The translations under genes were made by a program, and so were the position numbers. A model generated the notes under the pieces. It did no database searches, was not told the origin of the DNA, and worked only from the letters and a program-made list of their open reading frames with translations. This document shows positions 37,325 to 44,241 of a stretch of 63,068 nt of DNA, one piece after another. Position 1 is the first letter of the stretch; every line of letters begins with the position of its first letter. Origin of the DNA: Streptomyces sp. G44 (GTDB lineage: Bacteria; Actinomycetota; Actinomycetes; Streptomycetales; Streptomycetaceae); NCBI RefSeq assembly GCF_016905445.1, contig NZ_JAFEXF010000017.1, forward strand, positions 1 to 63,068, read 5' to 3'.

Positions 37325-38782
37325 TCAGAACGGGAAGCGGGAGCGGCCGTGCTGCACCGAGATCCACTTCTGGGTGGTGAAGACGTCCACCGTCGCCTCG
37401 CCGTTCAGGCGGCCCACGCCGGAGCTCTTCTCGCCGCCGAACGGCACGATCGCCTCGTCGTGGACGGTGCCGTCGTTCACGTGGATCATGCCGGTCCGCA
37501 CGCGCTTGGCGATCCGCACGCCGCGCTCGATGTCGGCCGTGTGGACGGCGCCGCTGAGGCCGTACGGGGTGTCGTTGGCGATCCGTACCGCCTCGTCCTC
37601 GCCGTCGAAGGGCAGGAGCAGCGCCACGGGGCCGAAGATCTCCTGGCCGAGGACCGGGGAGTCGGCGGGCAGGCCCGTCAGGACGGAGGGCGTGACCACG
37701 TTGCCCTCGGCGCGGCCGTGCAGGAGGGCGGTCGCGCCCGCGGCGACGGCCTGCTCGACGACGGCCGAGACGGCGTCCGCCTGCGAGGAGTTGATGAGCG
37801 GGCCGATGTGGGTGCCGGGCTCCGCCGGGTCGCCGACCTTGAGCGAGGCGGCCTTGGCGACGAACTTCTCGGTGAACTCCGCCTCGACGGAGCGGTCCAC
37901 GAGGATGCGGTTGGCGGCCATGCAGACCTGGCCCTGGTGCACGAAGCGGCTGAAGACCGCCGCGTCCACGGCGTAGTCGATGTCGGCGTCGTCCAGGACG
38001 ATCAGCGCGCTGTTGCCGCCCAGTTCCAGGATCGAGCGCTTGAAGTGCGAGGCGCAGACCGTGGCGACGTGCCGGCCCACGCGGTCCGAGCCGGTGAAGG
38101 AGATGAGGCTCGGCACCGGGTGCTCGATCAGGGCGTCGCCTATCTCGGCTATGTCGGTGATGACGACGTTGAGCAGGCCGGCCGGCAGTCCGGCGTCCTC
38201 GAACACCTTCGCCACGAGACTGCCGCCGAGCACCGGCGCGTTCTGGTGGGGCTTGAGGACGACCGCGTTGCCGAGGGCGAGAGCCGGGGCGACGGACTTG
38301 ATCGACAGCAGGAACGGGAAGTTGAAGGGGCTGATGACCCCGACCACGCCCACCGGGACGCGGTAGACGCGGTTCTCCTTGCCGTCCTCCGGGGAGGGCA
38401 GGATGCGGCCCTCGGCCCGCAGCGCGAGGTGCACGGCCTCGCGCAGGAACTCCTTGGTGAGGTGGAGCTCGAAGGCCGCCTTGAGCCGGGTGCCGCCCAG
38501 CTCGGCGATGATCGCCTCGGTGATCTCCTCCTCGCGGTCCTCGATGATCCGCAGGGCGCGCTCGAAGACGCCGCGCCGGGCGTAGGGGTTGGTCTCGGCC
38601 CACTGCCGCTGCGCGCGCTCGGCGGCGCGGTAGGCCTGGTCGACCTCGTCGGCGGTGGCGACGGTGATGGAGGCCAGCTTCTCGCCGTCGTACGGGTTGA
38701 AGTCGATGATGTCCCAGGAGCCCGATCCGGTCTTCCACTCCCCGTCGATGTACTGGTGAGCCAGATCGGTGAAGAAGGACAT
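37325..38782 (-). CDS. NAD(P)-dependent aldehyde dehydrogenase
   Basis: 485 residues. FNFPFLLSIKSVAPALALGN (cofactor fold), FTGSDRVGRHV, LELGGNSALIVL (general-base Glu), catalytic Cys in HQGQVCMAANRI, and VGDPAEPGTHIGPLI with the C-terminal FGGEKSSGVGRLNG. Closest known grouping is benzaldehyde/vanillin-type dehydrogenases, but the substrate is not fixed by sequence. It precedes the DinB-like gene and follows the HTH gene with 96 bases between. Confidence 0.92.
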   Translation of the reverse strand: MSFFTDLAHQYIDGEWKTGSGSWDIIDFNPYDGEKLASITVATADEVDQAYRAAERAQRQWAETNPYARRGVFERALRIIEDREEEITEAIIAELGGTRLKAAFELHLTKEFLREAVHLALRAEGRILPSPEDGKENRVYRVPVGVVGVISPFNFPFLLSIKSVAPALALGNAVVLKPHQNAPVLGGSLVAKVFEDAGLPAGLLNVVITDIAEIGDALIEHPVPSLISFTGSDRVGRHVATVCASHFKRSILELGGNSALIVLDDADIDYAVDAAVFSRFVHQGQVCMAANRILVDRSVEAEFTEKFVAKAASLKVGDPAEPGTHIGPLINSSQADAVSAVVEQAVAAGATALLHGRAEGNVVTPSVLTGLPADSPVLGQEIFGPVALLLPFDGEDEAVRIANDTPYGLSGAVHTADIERGVRIAKRVRTGMIHVNDGTVHDEAIVPFGGEKSSGVGRLNGEATVDVFTTQKWISVQHGRSRFPF

Positions 38783-38878
38783 GAGACGGGCCCCTTGCCG
38801 TGACAGCGGACGGAAGCAGGCATCCGAACGGGAACGGACAGGAACAGACACCTGAGGTCACGTCATAGTACTTATGTT

Positions 38879-39742
38879 TCAGGTGAGTTGAAGGAGTCCG
38901 CGCAAAAGGTCGCGGCTGTCCGCCGCGTCCGGGCTGTCCTTGTGCAGCTGCGCCGCCACCCGTTCGTACTGGGCGACCTCTTCCGCCTTGTCGAGATAGA
39001 GCGCGCCGGTGAGCTGCTCCACGTACACGACGTCGGAGAGGTCGGACTCCGGGAAGCTGAGCATCGTGAAGGCGCCGCTCTCGCCCGCGTGGCCGCCGAA
39101 GCTGAACGGCATGATCTGGAGCGTGACGTTCGGGCGCTCGGAGATGTCGATCAGGTGCTGGATCTGACCGCGCATCACCTCGCGGTCGCCGTACGGCCGT
39201 CGGAGCGCCGCCTCGTCCAGGACGCAGTGGAAGCGGGGCGCGTGTTCGGAGGCGAGGAGCTTCTGCCGCTCCAGGCGCAGCGCGACGCGGCGGTCGATCT
39301 CCGCCTTGCTCGCGCCCTGCATGCCGCGCGCGACGACCTCGTGGGCGTACGCCTCGGTCTGCAACAGGCCGTTGACGAACTGGACTTCGTAGACACGGAT
39401 CAGTGAGGCCGCGCCCTCCAGACCGATGTACGTCTGGAACCAGCCCGGCAGGACGTCGGAGTAACTGTGCCACCAGCCGGTGAGGTTGGCCTCCTTGGCG
39501 AGCGAGAGGAGTGCGGCGCGCTCGGCCTCGTCCGTGACGCCGTACAGCGTGAGGAGGTCCTCTATGTCCCTGGACTTGAAGCTCACCCGTCCCAACTCCA
39601 TGCGGCTGATCTTCGACTCGGAGGCGCGGATCGAGTAGCCGGCCGCTTCGCGGGTGATGCCCCGGGACTCCCTCAGACGCCTCAGCTGCGAGCCCAGCAG
39701 GATGCGCCGTACCACCGAGCCACTCGACTCCCCTGCGGTCAC
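38879..39742 (-). CDS. Scr1-type HTH regulator with DUF5753 domain
   Basis: 287 residues. N-terminal XRE HTH (about 15-70: LGSQLRRLRESRGITREAAGYSI, ASESKISRMELGRVSFK), then DUF5753: GWFQTYIGLEGAASLIRVYEVQFVNGLLQTEAYA and a conserved VTLQIMPFSFGGHA. Proteins of this type pair with a DUF397 protein and a HATPase in Streptomyces (whiJ-like and related loci). GTG at 39742 is preferred because GGAGG is ten bases upstream; the TTG at 39751 is too close to it. The partners are at 40057 and 40588. Confidence 0.88.
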   Translation of the reverse strand: MTAGESSGSVVRRILLGSQLRRLRESRGITREAAGYSIRASESKISRMELGRVSFKSRDIEDLLTLYGVTDEAERAALLSLAKEANLTGWWHSYSDVLPGWFQTYIGLEGAASLIRVYEVQFVNGLLQTEAYAHEVVARGMQGASKAEIDRRVALRLERQKLLASEHAPRFHCVLDEAALRRPYGDREVMRGQIQHLIDISERPNVTLQIMPFSFGGHAGESGAFTMLSFPESDLSDVVYVEQLTGALYLDKAEEVAQYERVAAQLHKDSPDAADSRDLLRGLLQLT

Positions 39743-39900
39743 TTCGCTCAATCCTCCCCATCGACTGGAAGCCAGCAGTCTGCCATTAAACGCTTCGGGC
39801 TGTACACGTTCGGTTACGGAAAGGGAAAGCCTCCGAAAGCTGACCAGAAGAAGTCAGGGGAAGAAATGGGCAAGAAGCGGCACGGGCACCCTCAAGTCCG

Positions 39901-39932
39901 GCGCGTGCACGTGCATCTGCCCTTGCATCTGC
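39901..39932 (+). promoter_or_regulatory. 32-bp operator-like motif, copy 1
   Basis: Reads GCGCGTGCACG, then TGCATCTGCCC, T, TGCATCTGC, so it holds a TGCACGTGCA palindrome and two TGCATCTGC units 12 bases apart. It ends 125 bases before the HATPase start and lies 158 bases upstream of the divergent HTH gene. The same motif (31 of 32 identical) is upstream of the DUF397 gene at 40910-40941. Likely a shared regulator site; binding is inferred. Confidence 0.7.
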
Positions 39933-40056
39933 CCTGCGCATTCGGAACCATGGTCCGCGCGCCACTGCTGTACCGACCGCGTACCACCCGCACCATCGGC
40001 GACCGACCGCGCCACCGCTCCATCGCTACGTACCGCGAAACCGGGGAGTGCCTCGC

Positions 40057-40545
40057 ATGGGGACGAATGGATCGACCGTGCTCGAGCCGCTGAGGCAGGG
40101 CCTTCCTCCACTCGACCCGTCGGCAGTCTCCAGCGCCGCGTCCGTCGCCCTCCCCGCCCGCTACGAAGCGGTGGGCAGCGCTCGGAAGTTCACCCGCGCG
40201 ACGCTCGGGCAGTGGGACCTGGAAGAGCGCTTCGACGACATAGCGCTGGTCGTCTCCGAGCTCGTCACCAACGCCCTGCGGCACGCCCTGCCCGCCGACA
40301 CCCCGCGCGAGCAGACGGAGCCTCCCGTGCGGCTCCATCTGATGTGCTGGGCGTCGCGTCTGGTGTGCGCGGTGCGCGATCCCAGCGACGAGAGCCCCGT
40401 CGCGCGCGACACCGACGACGACTTCTCCGCGGAGTCGGGCCGCGGCCTGTTCCTGGTGGACTCCTTCAGCGACGGCTGGGGCTGGCACCCGCTCGCCGGC
40501 GCGGTGCGCGGCAAGGTGGTCTGGGCGCTGTTCCAGCTGCGCTGA
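40057..40545 (+). CDS. HATPase (anti-sigma-factor-like) protein
   Basis: 162 residues. N box VVSELVTNALRHAL, then a strand with VCAVRDPSD and a terminal GRGLFLVDSFSDGWGW, the HATPase_c/RsbW-like core without a histidine-kinase acceptor domain. The ATG at 40057 has GGGGAG nine bases upstream. In Streptomyces such proteins sit beside the HTH (DUF5753) and DUF397 genes, as here. Kinase target unknown. A shared motif 125 bases upstream suggests control together with the DUF397 gene. Confidence 0.87.
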   Translation: MGTNGSTVLEPLRQGLPPLDPSAVSSAASVALPARYEAVGSARKFTRATLGQWDLEERFDDIALVVSELVTNALRHALPADTPREQTEPPVRLHLMCWASRLVCAVRDPSDESPVARDTDDDFSAESGRGLFLVDSFSDGWGWHPLAGAVRGKVVWALFQLR

Positions 40546-40587
40546 GCCACCCCGAAAGGGCCGGAATCAGGCGTACGGGGGGGGAAG

Positions 40588-40827
40588 TCAGCCGCCTATC
40601 AGGTGGTCGAACTCGCCGTCCTTCATCCCCAGCAGCATCGCCTCTATCTCGGCGCGCGTATAAACGAGTGCCGGGCCGTCCGGAAAGCGCGAATTGCGCA
40701 CGGCGACGTCACCGCCGGGCAGTTTCGCGAACTCCACGCAGGAGCCCTGCGAGTTGCTGTGCCTGCTCTTCTGCCAGACCACCCCGTGAAGCTCCGTGGC
40801 CGCCATGCCGTTGATCGCGTGGTGCAC
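40588..40827 (-). CDS. DUF397 domain protein
   Basis: 79 residues. Starts GTG at 40827 (GGGGAG site) with HHAINGMAATEL, then the DUF397 pattern VVWQKSRHSNSQGSCVEFAKLPGGDVAVRNSRFPDGPALVYTRAEIEAML, of which WQKSRHSN and VRNSRFPDG are the landmarks. Such BldB-related small proteins antagonise the HTH (DUF5753) repressor in whiJ-like systems. Convergent with the HATPase gene, 42 bases apart. No membrane segment. Confidence 0.85.
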   Translation of the reverse strand: MHHAINGMAATELHGVVWQKSRHSNSQGSCVEFAKLPGGDVAVRNSRFPDGPALVYTRAEIEAMLLGMKDGEFDHLIGG

Positions 40828-40909
40828 AGATCGCTCCCCGGTGGTGCAGTGCCTGTCATGGGCTCTAGATGCAGTGGTCAACTGTCCCGGATCATAGCTG
40901 TGTTCACAT

Positions 40910-40941
40910 GCAGATGCATGGGCAGATGCACGTGCACGCGC
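40910..40941 (-). promoter_or_regulatory. 32-bp operator-like motif, copy 2
   Basis: On the minus strand, identical to copy 1 (39901-39932) except for one base (A for T between the two TGCATCTGC units). It begins 83 bases upstream of the DUF397 GTG and has the same orientation relative to that gene as copy 1 has to the HATPase gene. Position and 31/32 identity, with nothing alike in surrounding sequence, argue for a common transcription-factor site. Confidence 0.72.
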
Positions 40942-41040
40942 GGTGGTGCCTTGATTACAGCCCCGAATGCGGTCGTGATCCCCGCCCCTTATGGCGCCGC
41001 CTTTGCTCGTCACCCGCGATCGCGGCTCTGCACAAACAGA

Positions 41041-41098
41041 CGCACACCGCGCCGGATGTGTTCCGTCCGGAGACGGAAAAACAGCGGCGCGGTGTGCG
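41041..41098 (-). terminator. Two-tier hairpin, terminator of the minus zinc operon
   Basis: Outer perfect 14-bp stem CGCACACCGCGCCG (41041-41054) with its complement at 41085-41098; inner TTCCGTC-CGGA-GACGGAA hairpin. It starts about 34 bases beyond the rpsR stop on the minus strand and is followed there by GTCTGTTTGTG. Likely also insulates the DUF397 region. Confidence 0.82.
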
Positions 41099-41131
41099 GA
41101 GGGGGGAAGGGAAGGGGGCCGTGGGCCGGTG

Positions 41132-41371
41132 TCAGCGCGGGGTGGCGTACGGCAGGAGCGCCATCTCGCGGGCGTTCTTGACCGCGGCGGCGATCTGCCG
41201 CTGCTGCTGCGCCGTCACCCGCGTCACGCGGCGGCTGCGGATCTTGCCGCGGTCCGAGAGGAACTTCCGGAGCAGGTCCGTGTCCTTGTAGTCGATGTAC
41301 GTGATGCCGGCCTGGTCCAGGGGGTTCGGACGCGGCTTCTGCGGGCGGGCGGGGGCCTTGCGGGGGGACAA
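41132..41371 (-). CDS. rpsR: 30S ribosomal protein S18, cysteine-free paralogue
   Basis: 79 residues with the S18 core [22 protein letters not shown], then [30 protein letters not shown]. Unlike the main S18 it has no cysteines, so it needs no zinc. Starts with TTG at 41371. Last gene of the leftward zinc-starvation operon, three bases after the COG0523 stop. Under low zinc it would replace the zinc-binding S18. Confidence 0.93.
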   Translation of the reverse strand: MSPRKAPARPQKPRPNPLDQAGITYIDYKDTDLLRKFLSDRGKIRSRRVTRVTAQQQRQIAAAVKNAREMALLPYATPR

Positions 41372-41374
41372 GGG

Positions 41375-42559
41375 TCAGACCTCCAGGAGGGTGTCGAAGG
41401 CGGGCGGCAGGTTCTTCCAGGCGTCGCGCCCGGCGGCGTACTCCTCGTCGGTGAGCAGGCAGGACTCCAGGACCCGTGCGAGTCCCTCGCGGTCCAGGCC
41501 GGGCGAGGTGAACACCAGGTGGTTGCAGCAGTCGCCGTGCTCCGGATGCCAGTCGAGGGCGGCGGCCGCCCGGCGCACCGGTGGCACCAGCTCCCACGCG
41601 GCGTCCGGCAGCGAGGCCAGCCAGGGCCCGGCGGACTCCACGCAGAGCGCGCCGCCCGCCGCGTCCCAGCCGAGCAGGGTGTCCGGATGGTCGGCGAGCC
41701 AGAACCGGCCCCGGCTGCGGGCCGCCGCGCACGTCAGGTCCTCCAGCGCGTCGTAGAGCCGCCCGGGGTGGAACGGCCGCTCCCGGTGCCATACGAAGGT
41801 GGCGACACCGCACGCGTCGGCCTCGGTCGGCAGCAGCGCGCAGGCCGGGTGCTGCGCCGCGGCGGCCGCCTCGACGTCGAACCCGGTGAGGACGGCGCCC
41901 GGCAGGTCACCGTGGCCGATCAGGACCTGCCGGGCCGTCGGGTGGAGCTGGGCGAGCAGCGCGCGGTCCTCGTCGTCGGCCTCGGCGGAGTCCATGACGG
42001 CGAGCACGGGGGCGTACTCCAGCTGGCGCGCCCAGGTGTCGGCGACGGTGCGCCGGTCGGTGGGGGCCGCGGCGAGCCCGGCCTCCATGAGGTCGTCGCC
42101 GTTGCCGAGGCAGGGCAGGAGCAGGGCGGGGTCCACCGCCGTGACCACGCCGCTGAGCCTGAGGCCCTCGCCGCCGTGCGCGGCGATGACCTCGGCCATG
42201 GCCTTGGGCTCGACGGAGTCCCACAGCTCGACGACCGCGAGCCGGGTCAGGCCCGCGTCCGCGAGGCGCTCCAGCTCGGGCACGAGGTCCTCGCGGAGCG
42301 CGCAGCAGGCGCAGTCGTTCACGAGGGGGGCGTCGCCCGTCGACAGGACGCCCGTGGTGTCGCGCACGGTGCGCACGACCGTGCCCCGCACCGCGGTCGA
42401 CAGGTCGTGGTGGAGGGCGACGCTGTCGGGGACGGCGGCGAGGAGATGGTCGACGGCCGCCTTGCGGGCGTCCGCGTGGAGCCCGCCGACGATCACGGTG
42501 TCCATCGGGCGGGCGGCGCGGCCGTCGGACCCGCCGTGCCTGTCGTGCCGGTGGTCCAT
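41375..42559 (-). CDS. COG0523 (CobW-like) protein with degenerate GTPase motifs
   Basis: 394 residues. The family are GTP-dependent metal chaperones. Retained: CxCC (CACC in NDCACCALREDLVPEL) and a recognisable CobW C-terminal domain (VWHRERPFHPGRLYDALEDL and RGRFWLADHPDTL). Lost: the P-loop is GGLHADARKA rather than GxxGxGKT, the Walker-B/switch segment is VVELWDSVEPKAM, and no NKxD is present where VLAVMDSAEADD occurs. Start overlaps the rpmE stop (TGATG). Lying in a Zur-box operon, it probably handles zinc, but whether it binds GTP is doubtful. Confidence 0.82.
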   Translation of the reverse strand: MDHRHDRHGGSDGRAARPMDTVIVGGLHADARKAAVDHLLAAVPDSVALHHDLSTAVRGTVVRTVRDTTGVLSTGDAPLVNDCACCALREDLVPELERLADAGLTRLAVVELWDSVEPKAMAEVIAAHGGEGLRLSGVVTAVDPALLLPCLGNGDDLMEAGLAAAPTDRRTVADTWARQLEYAPVLAVMDSAEADDEDRALLAQLHPTARQVLIGHGDLPGAVLTGFDVEAAAAAQHPACALLPTEADACGVATFVWHRERPFHPGRLYDALEDLTCAAARSRGRFWLADHPDTLLGWDAAGGALCVESAGPWLASLPDAAWELVPPVRRAAAALDWHPEHGDCCNHLVFTSPGLDREGLARVLESCLLTDEEYAAGRDAWKNLPPAFDTLLEV

Positions 42560-42804
42560 CAGCGCTTACCGAACCGGCGTTCGAAGCGCTCGACGCGACC
42601 CGCGGTGTCAAGGACGCGCGCCGTACCCGTGTAGAAGGGGTGGCTCGCGGACGAGACCTCGACGTCGACGACCGGGTACGTGCGCCCGTCCTCCCACTCG
42701 ACCGTCTTCTCGGTGGTGGCGGTGGAGCGGGTGAGGAAGGCGAAGCCCGCGGCCTTGTCGCGGAAGACGACGGGGGCGTAGGGCGGGTGGATGTCCTTGC
42801 GCAT
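42559..42804 (-). CDS. rpmE: 50S ribosomal protein L31 type B
   Basis: 81 residues, [20 protein letters not shown] start, with the type-B insert, [26 protein letters not shown] at the C-terminus, and no CxxC pair, so it does not bind zinc. Replaces type-A L31 in zinc starvation, freeing metal. It sits between rpmG and the COG0523 gene, five bases from rpmG. Confidence 0.95.
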   Translation of the reverse strand: MRKDIHPPYAPVVFRDKAAGFAFLTRSTATTEKTVEWEDGRTYPVVDVEVSSASHPFYTGTARVLDTAGRVERFERRFGKR

Positions 42805-42809
42805 GGCGG

Positions 42810-42974
42810 TCAGCGCTCCTCTCGGAAGTCGACGTGGCGGCCGGCCACCGGGTCGTACTTGCGCAGCGTGAGGCGGTCGGGGTCGTTACGGCGGTTCTTG
42901 CGGGTGACGTAGGTGTAGCCGGTTCCCGCCGTGGACCGGAGCTTGATGACGGGGCGGAGTTCGTTGCGGGCCAT
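42810..42974 (-). CDS. rpmG: 50S ribosomal protein L33, cysteine-free paralogue
   Basis: 54 residues: [12 protein letters not shown], then the basic [16 protein letters not shown] and [12 protein letters not shown]. It lacks the CxxC pair of the zinc-binding form. First gene of the leftward operon and 12 bases from the Zur-box; too short for many ORF listings but strongly supported by context. Confidence 0.93.
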   Translation of the reverse strand: MARNELRPVIKLRSTAGTGYTYVTRKNRRNDPDRLTLRKYDPVAGRHVDFREER

Positions 42975-42986
42975 GTGGGTAGTATA

Positions 42987-43007
42987 TGAAAACGACTCCC
43001 GTTTTCA
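42987..43007. promoter_or_regulatory. Zur box between divergent alternative ribosomal genes
   Basis: TGAAAACG-N5-CGTTTTCA, 8-bp arms, very AT-rich for this genome. It lies between the starts of rpmG (42974, leftward) and rpmB (43046, rightward) and matches the TGAAAATnATTTTCA-type Zur site, so one site can repress both directions when zinc is sufficient. Confidence 0.9.
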
Positions 43008-43045
43008 ATAGCGGGTGCCTTCCACCGACAGAGAGGTGCGTCACC

Positions 43046-43282
43046 TTGTCCGCCCACTGCCAGCTGACCGGCGCGAAGCCCGGCTTCGGCAACCACATCT
43101 CCCACTCCCACCGGCGGACCTCCCGCCGCTTCGACCCCAACGTCCAGCGCAAGCGGTACTGGCTGCCGAGCGAGGGCCGGTACGTGCGGCTGCGGCTCAG
43201 CACGAAGGGGATCAGGACCGTCGACTCCATCGGCATCGAGGCGGCCGTCGCCCGGATCCGCGCCCAGGGCGGGAAGGTCTGA
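43046..43282 (+). CDS. rpmB: 50S ribosomal protein L28, zinc-independent paralogue
   Basis: 78 residues with [31 protein letters not shown] and [18 protein letters not shown]. Only one cysteine is present, so the zinc site of the usual form is absent. The TTG at 43046 has GAGAGG upstream at good spacing. First gene of the rightward zinc operon, followed by rpsN after four bases. Confidence 0.92.
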   Translation: MSAHCQLTGAKPGFGNHISHSHRRTSRRFDPNVQRKRYWLPSEGRYVRLRLSTKGIRTVDSIGIEAAVARIRAQGGKV

Positions 43283-43286
43283 ACCG

Positions 43287-43592
43287 ATGGCGAAGAAGAG
43301 CAAGATCGCGAAGAACGAGAAGCGTCGCGAGATCGTCGCGCGGTACGCGGCACGGCGGGCCGAGCTGAAGGAGCTCATCCGCAGGCCCGGCACCGGGGAG
43401 GCCGAACGGCTCGCCGCGCAGCGGGAGTTGGCGCGCCAGCCGCGCGACGCGAGCGCCACGCGCGTGCGCAACCGGGACAGTGTCGACGGACGTCCGCGCG
43501 GCTATGTGGGGGCGTTCGGCCTGTCGCGGGTGAAGCTGCGTGAGCAGGCACACGCCGGATTCCTCCCCGGTGTGCGCAAGTCCTCCTGGTAG
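43287..43592 (+). CDS. rpsN: 30S ribosomal protein S14, zinc-independent paralogue
   Basis: 101 residues, the long S14 form without CxxC, with [21 protein letters not shown] and the C-terminal [33 protein letters not shown] block (landmarks [12 protein letters not shown] and PGVRKSSW). Replaces the short zinc-dependent S14 in low zinc. Ends the rightward operon. Confidence 0.95.
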   Translation: MAKKSKIAKNEKRREIVARYAARRAELKELIRRPGTGEAERLAAQRELARQPRDASATRVRNRDSVDGRPRGYVGAFGLSRVKLREQAHAGFLPGVRKSSW

Positions 43593-43655
43593 CTTGGCGC
43601 GCGATTTCGCCGGAACCGCCGGCGTGCAACAGCGGGCTCAACAGGGGGACTTCAC

Positions 43656-44219
43656 GTGCGTACGTACGTCCGTAAAACGCGTCGCGCAGGTCAGCTCCGG
43701 ATCGGGGCCGTCGCGGTCGGTCTGGTCGCGGCGCTCGCCGTGGCCGGGTGTGGCGGCGACGGCGACGGTGACGGCGGCGGCAAGAAGGACCGCGGCTCGC
43801 CCGCCGGGTCCTCCTCGTCCGGCGGGTCCGGCGGCTCGCAGGACGGCGGCGGCTCCGGTGGCGGCGGCCTGGAGGGCTCGTGGCTCTCGACGACCGGCGG
43901 GAAGCCGCTGGCGCTCGTGATCCACGAGAAGTCCGCGTCGCTGGTGGGCGAGGACGTGATGTGCAGCGGCAGCGCGGGCGGCGGAACGATCACGCTCAAG
44001 TGCCCGCAGGGCGACGACGACCGTACGACGGGGCGGGTCGAGTCCGTCGACGGCAAGACGCTGAAGGTCGCCTGGGAGGGCGCGGGCACGGACGAGTTCC
44101 TGAGGACTGAGGGCGGCAAGCTGCCCGAGGGGCTGCCCTCCGGCATGCCCACGGATCTGCCCGGCGGCCTGCCCAGCGGTCTGCCCGGCGATCTGTCCAC
44201 GGACATGCCGCAGTCCTGA
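43656..44219 (+). CDS. Hypothetical lipoprotein
   Basis: 187 residues with basic N-terminus, hydrophobic core and lipobox LAVAGC, so exported and lipidated. A Ser/Gly/Lys/Asp-rich linker follows, then an ordered domain of about 80 residues with two cysteines (VMCSGSAGGG and LKCPQGDDD, possibly a disulfide), and a Pro/Leu/Gly tail of LPSGMPTDLPGGLP-type repeats. No enzyme motif. Convergent with the FUSC gene. Confidence 0.72.
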   Translation: MRTYVRKTRRAGQLRIGAVAVGLVAALAVAGCGGDGDGDGGGKKDRGSPAGSSSSGGSGGSQDGGGSGGGGLEGSWLSTTGGKPLALVIHEKSASLVGEDVMCSGSAGGGTITLKCPQGDDDRTTGRVESVDGKTLKVAWEGAGTDEFLRTEGGKLPEGLPSGMPTDLPGGLPSGLPGDLSTDMPQS

Positions 44220-44241
44220 CGGCGCACCGTTTCCCCGGGCG

